From the NCBI GenBank assembly GCA_021789975.1, contig JAJYIT010000032.1:1-49217 (forward strand): a stretch of DNA of 49,217 nucleotides, given 5' to 3'. The translations under genes were made by a program, and so were the position numbers. The stretch is from Bacteroidota bacterium (GTDB lineage: Bacteria; Bacteroidota; Ignavibacteria; Kryptoniales; JAKASW01). The notes beneath the pieces are model-generated. The model saw only the letters and a list, made by a program, of their open reading frames with translations, did not search any database and had not been told where the DNA came from. Below, piece after piece: positions 42,721 through 49,217 of the stretch. Every line of letters begins with the position of its first letter. The first letter of the stretch is position 1.

Positions 42721-42789
42721 CCAATTCCGAGAATTCTGCCAAATTCAAGGAGTAATAATCCCTGTATTTCACCAAATTCAGGGAATTGG
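42721..42789 (-). promoter_or_regulatory. Repeat-containing promoter region of the AAA/DUF4143 gene
   Basis: Within 80 bases upstream of the ATPase start, ATTCTGCCAAATTCAAGG (42733-42750) and ATTTCACCAAATTCAGGG (42766-42783) are direct repeats with 14 of 18 matches, 33 bases apart. The block is closed by the perfect inverted pair CCAATTCC (42721-42728) and GGAATTGG (42782-42789). The AT-rich stretch next to the start codon (GGCTATATTTCTCCG on the minus strand) is the likely core promoter. Repeats so placed suggest autoregulation. Confidence 0.5.
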
Positions 42790-42854
42790 CGTAAGCTGTG
42801 ACTTTTCAGTTAGCGGTAGAAACCCACTGCCTACGGCGGTGTGATGTGAAGATG

Positions 42855-42934
42855 GCATCTCCAGTCGAACTCACCCCTTTCTCCCCTCTCTTTTTCGAAA
42901 GAGAGGGGACGGGGATGAGTTCGGTTGGAGATGC
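42855..42934. repeat. Long palindrome, about 38-base arms
   Basis: The sequence from GCATCTCCAG (42855) to TTGGAGATGC (42934) folds on itself around a TTTTTCGAAA centre. The arms match with few mismatches (GCATCTCC/GGAGATGC, GTTCGA-type, CCCCTCTCTTT/AAAGAGAGGGG). It could be a miniature inverted-repeat element or a bidirectional terminator-like hairpin. It has no coding content. Confidence 0.8.
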
Positions 42935-42983
42935 TGAATTTCTTGAATGACAAGATCTGTTGGACATATATCCTTTTCAGAAG

Positions 42984-43002
42984 CCACCGGCTTTGCCGGT
43001 GG
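42984..43002. repeat. Short palindrome CCACCGGC-TTT-GCCGGTGG
   Basis: A perfect 8-base-pair stem with a TTT loop, flanked by AAG and TAGTTT. It resembles a REP-like unit or a weak terminator. It lies 49 bases from the long palindrome. Confidence 0.6.
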
Positions 43003-43708
43003 TAGTTTAGACCTGGCAGACGGAGAAAAGTCGTTTGTTTGTTAGATGCATGCCGTCACAATGGATCTCTTTTTGCCCCACCTCCTTCCCCTCAAACAAC
43101 TGTCTTCCATCTCCGAGGAGAGCAGCTGTCAACAAGATTAGCGCCAAGATGTCCGTCAGCGTCCTGGAAGCCGACTGGGAAATGAGAATGAGAAGGAGGT
43201 ATCCAGGTCTGCCACCCCAAAGCACAATCCTTTGAGCATGGCTGAATGCTTTTGATTGCGACATTTGAATTGGGTCCTATTAGCCTGAAATTGTGATTTC
43301 TTCTTTCTTGTCAAATGCCCGGGTTAGTTTTCCGGATTATAAACGAGCCCGAATTCATACGATGGTACAGGCGCTATTCGACAGCCAGTAAGAATGACTG
43401 TTCCCGTTGGATACGCCCGGAGATTAAGAACCATTAACGTAGATTTAACATTAGATCTCTGGACACTTACTTTCTTGTGTTTTAGTTTATGCACGGATTC
43501 CTACGAGCGGTTCTCTCAGGAACTACTGACGAGAGAAGACATTCGTACTTGATGGGGAATTCGGCCCAGTGTGGTGAGACGGCTTCTTGACTAAAATGTG
43601 AATCACCATAGAGAAGCCAGTCGAGTTGTTGATGAAGCTGCGACATTGATGAACATGTATCCATGATAGAAACACACAGTCATGGATTAAATGAGTTGGA
43701 GGCGTACC
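43003..43708. other. Gene-poor region before the Asp-box cluster
   Basis: About 700 bases without a convincing gene. An 85-codon frame on the minus strand (43007-43264) and others at 43482-43987 have no ribosome-binding site or recognisable domain. The second set partly mirrors the odd N-terminus of the following gene and may be remains of an older gene. A GGAGG at 43697-43701 serves the start at 43709. Confidence 0.4.
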
Positions 43709-45982
43709 ATGATGGGATTGATACAGAAGAGACTGCAGTGGAGCGGGAAACGGGTAGAGAGGCAACTGGGCGCTGAGTTGCGAGGAGCGGGCGGAGCCGA
43801 CCGGGTGAATCCAAGTGGGATAAGTAGGCCATGCCGACGGGTTAAAATCCAATCCACTATTATCCAACTCATTCCCACCCTGGCAGATTGGGTGCGAGCC
43901 CTGATTTTGGTTTCTGTGGTATTGCTTGCATCTCTCGGGAAAAGCGATGCTCAGTGGAAGCAGCTCAACGTCGGTGGCCCATGGCAAGTATGGGGTGTCG
44001 CAGTAATTGATTCGACGGAGTTTGCCGGTACATACGCAGGCATCTATCGTTCAACTGATGGCGGACAAAGCTGGACAAACGTGGACGGTGCATTTGGTAG
44101 TTGCTTTGTACAAAAAGGTTCAGAGATCCTTGCTGGAACGTATTACGGTGTTCGCAGATCAACCGACGATGGAATAACATGGATGAACCCCGATTCTGCC
44201 CTGACCTCAAACATACAACATATGGTGGTGAAGGATTCGGTTATCTATGCCGGTGGAGGTGGCATGTTCCGGTCGACAGACGACGGAACGACCTGGACGG
44301 CAATTGAAAACGGGATGGTATACGGGCAAACGAATGTAACCGGGCTCGCGTTGGTTGGTACAAAGCTATTTGCTTCAACACTTTCCGGAGTCTGTGAAAC
44401 TACGGATGGGGGAAATGAATGGTCGACGGTCATAGGTACGGGTTCTACGAACGATGCCACCACTTGCATTGCCACTTACGATTCCACCGTACTCGTGGGA
44501 TGGGTTGGGGGCATAATCAGATCAACGGACGCTGGCAATACATGGAGTGGCACGAATGCTCCACCCTATTCCGGAGAAGTCTACAGCGTTGTGATGGACA
44601 GTGCTTACTCATATATAGGAACGGGGGAGGGAGTACTAATCTGCACCGACAGGGGCGCAACTTGGAAAAACACCGGCAGTGGTTTGCCAGTGGCTCAAGT
44701 ATTCTCAGTTGCAGTCACAGATACGGACTTGTATGCCACAAGCTTCGCCAACGGTGTTTATGCTTCAACCGATAACGGTGCAAACTGGACATATGCAGCT
44801 AACGGAATCGTCGGGTCAGATATTACTTCTCTCTCAGGAGACGGCTCTAACGTTTATGCTGTGTTCAATCTCGATTCTGTTTTTTCTTCCACAGACAATG
44901 GCAACAGTTGGGTTGCGGACACCGGCCTGAAGGGTGCATACCAAATAAATGAGGTAACCGCGATAGGTACGCACGTTTATGCGGCCGCCGCCAACGGAAC
45001 TTTCGTCTCATCCGATTCGGGAAAGACATGGGACACCTTGAATCGTCCTGCGCATGCTCTTGTACAAAGCGGAACTAACCTCATCGCAGCTTCAGGTCGG
45101 GTGTATTTTTCTACAAATGGAGGAGTGAGTTGGTTGCTTGCAAATAACAGTCCATACGGGATATTGTATTTGGCAGCGACGGGCTCAAGTGTTTTCGCGG
45201 CTGGATACTACGGGATATACCGCTCTACGGACAGCGGTGAAAGCTGGGTGGTGGTCGACAGCAACTTGGTACAAATTTCATCTCTCGCGGCAAGCGATTC
45301 TATTGTCGTGGCGGGAAGATGGATTATGCCTACGCCCCTTACTGACACTATCCCGCCGCCACCGGGCGGTCTATTCCTTTCAACGGATAACGGCCAGACA
45401 TGGTCGTCGTTCGTGAATGGTCTTTCTAGATACCAAGCTCCGCAGGTATTGGCAGTCGCGCTGCATGGTGGAGATGTCTTCGCCGGCTTGACCAGCCAGG
45501 GCCAGGGCGGGGCTTATTACGCGTCGATGTTTTATACCTCAACCATACACCGGGACCACTGGATTAATACGGGGCAGGGACTGCCATTGTTGGGAATCTC
45601 GTCCATATATATCAATGATTCAAGTATTTTCGTAGGGATCATTCATGAAGGAGGGATATGGCGCGCACCGCTTTCGCAAGTAACGGCGATAGAACATTCT
45701 CAAGGTCCGGGCGTCCCCCAATCGATTCATCTCAGCCAGAACTACCCCAATCCATTCAACCCATCAACCACGATCGACTACTCTATCCCGACAAGGTCCC
45801 GTGTGGTCCTCACGGTATATAATATACTCGGGGAAAAGGTTGAGACGCTGGTGGATGCGTTTCAGCAAGCGGGAGAGCACAGTGTGAATTTCAATGCGTC
45901 GAGGTTAGCCAGCGGAGTCTATTTTTATCGCCTGACAGAGGGAGCCCATTCTATCGCCATGAAAATGCTTTTGCTAAAATAG
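43709..45982 (+). CDS. Asp-box (BNR) propeller protein with type IX secretion sorting domain
   Basis: The ATG at 43709 has GGAGG at ideal spacing. The first 55 residues are Arg-rich and unlike a secreted protein; a normal signal peptide (LILVSVVLLASLGKSDAQ) follows at about 64-81, so the true start could be further in, for example GTG near 43890. The mature protein has at least twelve Asp boxes (YRSTDGGQSW, FRSTDDGTTW, ASTDNGANW, FLSTDNGQTW) forming propellers. The C-terminus, about 80 residues, is a type A T9SS sorting domain: QNYPNPFNPST, then YNILGEKVETL and GVYFYRL. It should be exported by T9SS and anchored at or released from the surface. It heads a tandem set of related genes. Confidence 0.88.
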   Translation: MMGLIQKRLQWSGKRVERQLGAELRGAGGADRVNPSGISRPCRRVKIQSTIIQLIPTLADWVRALILVSVVLLASLGKSDAQWKQLNVGGPWQVWGVAVIDSTEFAGTYAGIYRSTDGGQSWTNVDGAFGSCFVQKGSEILAGTYYGVRRSTDDGITWMNPDSALTSNIQHMVVKDSVIYAGGGGMFRSTDDGTTWTAIENGMVYGQTNVTGLALVGTKLFASTLSGVCETTDGGNEWSTVIGTGSTNDATTCIATYDSTVLVGWVGGIIRSTDAGNTWSGTNAPPYSGEVYSVVMDSAYSYIGTGEGVLICTDRGATWKNTGSGLPVAQVFSVAVTDTDLYATSFANGVYASTDNGANWTYAANGIVGSDITSLSGDGSNVYAVFNLDSVFSSTDNGNSWVADTGLKGAYQINEVTAIGTHVYAAAANGTFVSSDSGKTWDTLNRPAHALVQSGTNLIAASGRVYFSTNGGVSWLLANNSPYGILYLAATGSSVFAAGYYGIYRSTDSGESWVVVDSNLVQISSLAASDSIVVAGRWIMPTPLTDTIPPPPGGLFLSTDNGQTWSSFVNGLSRYQAPQVLAVALHGGDVFAGLTSQGQGGAYYASMFYTSTIHRDHWINTGQGLPLLGISSIYINDSSIFVGIIHEGGIWRAPLSQVTAIEHSQGPGVPQSIHLSQNYPNPFNPSTTIDYSIPTRSRVVLTVYNILGEKVETLVDAFQQAGEHSVNFNASRLASGVYFYRLTEGAHSIAMKMLLLK

Positions 45983-46003
45983 TTCAGGAGAGTACCATGC
46001 AAG

Positions 46004-46062
46004 AAAGGAGGAAGAGATATGCGTAAGTTTATTTAGCATGGGGGACGTTGCAGCGCCCCCCA
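46004..46062 (+). promoter_or_regulatory. Leader module A: ribosome site, 5-codon ORF, hairpin
   Basis: AAAGGAGG (46004-46011) precedes ATG at 46019 and a 5-codon ORF, MRKFI, stopped by TAG at 46034-46036. A hairpin follows at once: TGGGGGACG / CGCCCCCCA (46039-46062) around loop TTGCAG, with one A-C mismatch. Two further copies of the same 59-base length lie at 47215 and 48464. Confidence 0.6.
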
Positions 46063-46133
46063 CGGCAGAGAAGATGAATAAACGGCAGTCGACTTTGTTA
46101 TTGAAATTAATTGGTGAAAAATTGAGGGAACAC

Positions 46134-47214
46134 ATGAAGTACTGGAAATCTTCGTTCGCCTTGCTCATTTATCGGTTGCAACAATAATCCGGCAGATTCC
46201 GGTGGATCAATCTGGAGTGAGGGCGCAGGAGTTACAAATGTGAACCACTTCTATGCAAGTGGGGGAAATCTACTTGCGAGTACGTACTGCTCATTATGTT
46301 CGCAAACTTACATCTTCATTTCAACAGATGACGGCTCGACGTGGAAACTCGATACCACCTTTCATGTTGACAACCACTTCGACAACGGATATCTCACGAA
46401 CGGCATCTATCTCCCCGCACCCATTACGTTTATCAATGATGGGAATTATTTGTTCGCCGGGATCGGACAGGTATATAAGGGTGACATTTACCGTTCGACT
46501 GACCGGGGAGTGACTTGGTCGGACAAAGGAATCACTTGGGCCGAGACTGACAGCAACAGCGAAGATATCAACTGCTTTTGTGAATTGAACGGAAATATCT
46601 TCGCTGGAACAGACGATGGGGTGTTTGTTTCCACCGATCACGGCATTACATGGGATCCTGCCAATGTCGGCATTCCCAAACCCACTTTTTATTATCATGT
46701 CCCAGTGAGCGGGCTTGTGGTAAAAGGCAATAGTGTATTTGCCTCTACCTGGGGCTCAGGGATTTTCCGTTCCACGGACGACGGTGCAACATGGACTCTG
46801 GCCAACACAACAAACTACTCATTCGAGGCACTCGCGACCGTCGGCTCGGATGTGTTCGCGGTGGCCTTCAATGACCAGGGCAAACCGTCCACAGGCGGCG
46901 TTTTCATTTCCAAGGATAACGGTGAAACTTGGCAGCATGCCGACGCGGATTTACCGGATCATAGAGTCGGTATCATTTGCGCAAGCGGTCCTTATCTTTT
47001 CGCAGGAACGGAGACTGCAATCTTTGTTTCAACTGATCTGGGCAGTATCTGGACAGACATCTCCAACGGAGCCCCCTTCAGCGGTGCAACCACCGCACTT
47101 TGGACAAATGGCGCGTATTTATTTGCCAATTCATGGGGAGGCGTCTGGCGCTATCCGCTTTTTCTATTGCCTGCATTCACTCGCAATCTGAAGATTGAAA
47201 AACTACCAAAATGA
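46134..47214 (+). pseudogene. Asp-box lipoprotein, frameshifted in the signal peptide
   Basis: The reading frame from Cys at 46177 to 47214 encodes a mature lipoprotein (CNNNPADSGGSIW...) with six Asp boxes such as ISTDDGSTW, RSTDRGVTW, VSTDHGITW and RSTDDGATW. A signal peptide start, MKYWKSSFALL, lies at 46134 but in the preceding frame; it runs to TAA at 46185-46187. One base too many between about 46160 and 46175 breaks the gene. Joined, it would read ...SFIGCNNN with a normal lipobox. Without the upstream start, translation could begin only at a GTG such as 46240, losing the signal. The neighbour at 47334 is a close paralogue with an intact lipobox. Sequencing error is possible. Confidence 0.7.
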
Positions 47215-47273
47215 AAAGGAGGAAGATATGCTAAAGTTCATATAAACCATGGGGAACGTTCCAGCGTCCCCCA
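47215..47273 (+). promoter_or_regulatory. Leader module B: ribosome site, 5-codon ORF, hairpin
   Basis: AAAAGGAGG precedes ATG at 47228 and the ORF MLKFI, stopped by TAA at 47243-47245. The hairpin TGGGGAACG / CGTCCCCCA (47250-47273) has loop TTCCAG and one A-C mismatch. The copy lies directly after the stop of the preceding gene. Confidence 0.6.
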
Positions 47274-47333
47274 CAGCAGTGAAGCAAACAAACACTCGTT
47301 TCTCTTCTTATTCAGATCAGTTTAGGTGACAAA

Positions 47334-48464
47334 TTGAAAACACATAAAACATATAGACAAGCTTTGCTAGCTCTGTTCTTGTCCTCTATCATGTTCGTCT
47401 CTTGCAACAATAGCAATAATTTGGTTGGCCCCAGCACGGGTCCAACATGGACTCAGCAGCTACCGGGATCGGAGATTCCCGGTATCTGTACCATTGGCGG
47501 TGTTATCATCGTTGCTGTTTCCGACGCTCTTTCGTCGCGTGTTTATCTAGTGCGGTCAACAGAAGATGGTTTTGTGTGGCACGAGGTGGCTGAAATACCC
47601 GTTGATAACCACTCTCCAGATAATCACCTCTACCTAGATCCATCTGCCACGTTCTTGATCGATGGTTCAAAGGTTGTGATGGGGATCGGAGGCTGCAGCA
47701 AGGGTGGCGTGTATATTTCGGATGATAACGGAATAAGTTGGACCAACAATGGAATAGATTGGCCAGCGAGTGATTACGCGGGCGGGGGGGAAAACATCAA
47801 CAGTTTTACAATTTTGGGAGATGAGATTTTTGCCGGAACCGGCCATGGGGTGTTTCGGTCGACGGACAATGCCATGAGTTGGAGCGCTGCGAACTTCGGA
47901 CTTTCGTATGGCAGTTACGACAGTATTTATGGTCATGCACCCCAAGTTATGAGGCTCGCAACGATGGGAACCGTATTGTTCGCGGGGACAACGGGGGGCG
48001 GGGTCTTTCGTTCTGTCGATGACGGTGATAGCTGGATCACGACTAACAACGGTCTACCAAGCCAATCAATCTATGGCCTATCTGTGATAGGAAGCTATGT
48101 CTTCGCTGGGGCATTCCCATGGTATCACAATTCCATCGGCGGCGTCTTTGTTTCCACTAATGATGGTGAAAAGTGGACGAGCGTCGACTCTGGTCTTACA
48201 CATCATACCGTCAACGTGCTCGCGAGCGACGGAAGAAACCTTTTTGCTGGCACAAACGATGGTGTTTCCGTTTCTACAAACTACGGCACAAGTTGGGCGG
48301 ACATCTCGGCAGGCTGAGCTCTAGACTCGCTCGCCGTCATCTCCCTGGCAACAAATGGTTCATATCTTTTTGCCGGAACCAACGGAAGTGGAATTTGGCG
48401 TTACCCGCTATGGGATCTGCCATCTGCGAGTGGCACAAACGCGCACCAGAGGTCACACAAATGA
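47334..48464 (+). pseudogene. Asp-box lipoprotein interrupted by an in-frame TGA
   Basis: TTG at 47334 follows AGGTGA and starts a lipoprotein signal (ALLALFLSSIMFVSC, lipid-anchored Cys24). Asp boxes include VRSTEDGFVW, ISDDNGISW, RSTDNAMSW, RSVDDGDSW, VSTNDGEKW and VSTNYGTSW. The frame stops at TGA 48315-48317 after 327 residues, but the same frame continues to TGA 48462-48464 with clear homology to the end of the upstream paralogue (GIWRYPLW against GVWRYPLF). So either a nonsense mutation removed the last blade, or the stop is read through. It is the third propeller gene of the tandem set. Confidence 0.75.
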
Positions 48465-48522
48465 AAAGTAGAATAACATGCTAAACTTCACATAACCATG
48501 GGAGGTGTTGCAGCGCCTCCCA
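48464..48522 (+). promoter_or_regulatory. Leader module C: weak ribosome site, 5-codon ORF, hairpin
   Basis: AAAAGTAG stands where the other copies have AAAGGAGG. ATG at 48478 opens MLNFT, stopped by TAA at 48493-48495. The hairpin TGGGAGGTG / CGCCTCCCA (48499-48522) has loop TTGCAG and is fully paired with one G-U. Its A-T pair replaces G-C pairs of copies A and B at the same place, a compensatory change. Confidence 0.6.
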
Positions 48523-48648
48523 CACTAGAAAAGGAAACATAAGGCATTTGACTTTACTCGCCGCGTAAGCGGGGAAGAGTGACTTACTTGTTTACCTCCA
48601 TTAGTTAACGAATAGTTCACAAGAATTCAAAGCACGAAAGGAAAGGCC

Positions 48649-49161
48649 ATGAAAGCAATTGGAAAATACTTCACGATGCCGCTGGTCCTTTTAGTTGTGT
48701 CGATGTGCTTCGCACAGCAGAACACCACACTGCAAGTAGTCCATTCACGGATACGCGACCTTGTCAAGGCGAAGGGACTCACGGCAATATCCAACGTTGA
48801 CACTTTACATCATCTGAGACTGGCGATTGCTATGCTGTTGCGCAACCAAACGCACCTTGACACTCTCCTCAGCCAGATCTATAACCCCGCAGGCCCGACG
48901 TACCGTCATTATCTTACCGTGGCGGAGTTCACGTCGGAGTTCGGTCCGACGGCCCAGGATTACGACTCTCTGATTGCATTCGCGAAAACCAACGGCTTAA
49001 CTGTGCTGAGTACGACCCCAAACAGGATGATACTTGATGTATCAGGGAATGTTGGGGCCATTGAAAGAGCGCTAGACGTGACGCTTCGCAACGATGATGC
49101 CCCTTTCTCCGTTGAAATTGACAAGGCGAAGTTTATCCGAGGCATAAATCTATGCAGCTAA
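48649..49161 (+). CDS. S53 (sedolisin/kumamolisin) propeptide-only ORF
   Basis: The 170-residue product starts with a signal peptide (MPLVLLVVSMCFAQQ) preceded by GAAAGGAAAGG. It then matches the pro-kumamolisin activation domain: LRLAIAMLLRNQTHLDTLL, YNPAGPTYRHYLTVAEFTSEFGPT, then GAIERALDVTL. In full-length sedolisins this prodomain is followed by a subtilisin-like catalytic domain with a Ser-Glu-Asp triad. Here a TAA stops the frame at 49161 right after the prodomain, and only 56 bases remain in the window, so the catalytic part is missing or displaced. It may be a truncated gene or a free-standing inhibitor-like prodomain. Confidence 0.8.
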   Translation: MKAIGKYFTMPLVLLVVSMCFAQQNTTLQVVHSRIRDLVKAKGLTAISNVDTLHHLRLAIAMLLRNQTHLDTLLSQIYNPAGPTYRHYLTVAEFTSEFGPTAQDYDSLIAFAKTNGLTVLSTTPNRMILDVSGNVGAIERALDVTLRNDDAPFSVEIDKAKFIRGINLCS

Positions 49162-49217
49162 TTGTTTGGTGTCAAGTGTTCTTCGTCTGTATTCTTCGTC
49201 GAGCGCAGCGACTAGTA

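Noticed and set aside
42855-43002. CRISPR or tandem repeat array
   Set aside because: The structures are single palindromes of different sequence with no regular spacer pattern.
43007-43264. 85-codon minus-strand ORF with a hydrophobic centre
   Set aside because: No Shine-Dalgarno site and no recognisable family; it ends inside a palindromic repeat region.
48315-48317. Selenocysteine at the in-frame TGA
   Set aside because: The aligned paralogue has no Cys or catalytic residue here, no insertion-element hairpin is evident directly downstream, and Asp-box proteins are not selenoproteins.

Overview
The window looks like chromosomal DNA from an uncultured member of the Bacteroidota/Ignavibacteria side of the FCB group. 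The reasons are: a type IX secretion C-terminal sorting domain on the 43709-45982 product (NYPNPFNPST followed by a beta-sandwich tail), kinases fused to TolB-like propellers, many secreted metallo- and serine peptidases, Asp-box (BNR) propeller proteins, good Shine-Dalgarno sites (GGAGG) with frequent TTG/GTG starts, and short GC-rich palindromic repeats scattered between and inside genes. The assignment is an inference from gene content. No rRNA, tRNA, CRISPR array or complete insertion sequence was seen.

Layout. 1-7400: signalling cluster with the tail of an upstream gene, a Ser/Thr kinase with a transmembrane segment and propeller sensor, and a kinase-cyclase-ATPase-TPR protein broken by a frameshift. 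Both kinases are preceded by a relic of a kinase start followed by a GC-rich repeat. 7418-14350: a frameshifted FAD-linked oxidase, a tandem-ABM protein, a large secreted Asp-box protein and a secreted unknown. 14305-16955 (minus): a membrane protein and a secreted MEMO-family protein.

17100-25563 is the most interesting part, a sulfur-assimilation regulon. A SAM-I riboswitch with terminator precedes a cystathionine gamma-synthase-type gene. Next comes a 35-codon leader ORF with five consecutive Cys codons and a strong intrinsic terminator, then an operon of sulfite reductase, fused siroheme synthase, a small zinc-ribbon protein, cysteine synthase, a JAMM metalloprotease and a single polypeptide that joins a ubiquitin-like sulfur carrier, an E1-like adenylyltransferase and a rhodanese. 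This resembles the mycobacterial CysM/CysO/Mec/MoeZ route, but carrier and activating enzyme are fused, so the carrier's Gly-Gly is internal. The likely logic is: sulfite is reduced to sulfide, sulfur is loaded as a thiocarboxylate on the carrier, CysM adds it to a serine-derived acceptor, and the JAMM protease releases cysteine and perhaps also cuts the carrier from the fusion. Methionine synthesis would be controlled by SAM and cysteine synthesis by Cys-tRNA charging.

26086-28662 (minus): AhpD-like, SnoaL-like and PLP decarboxylase operon, with a decayed MocR-type regulator tail upstream. 28683-42707: squalene/phytoene synthase, M3 peptidase, NAD-dependent epimerase, MFS transporter, S9A prolyl oligopeptidase, M1 and M28 peptidases, and an AAA/DUF4143 ATPase behind a repeat-rich promoter. 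42708-43708: gene-poor with palindromic repeats. 43709-49217: tandem Asp-box proteins (one T9SS-sorted, two lipoproteins, both lipoprotein genes broken), each followed by a 59-base module of Shine-Dalgarno site, 5-codon ORF and hairpin, then a lone S53 propeptide ORF at the edge.
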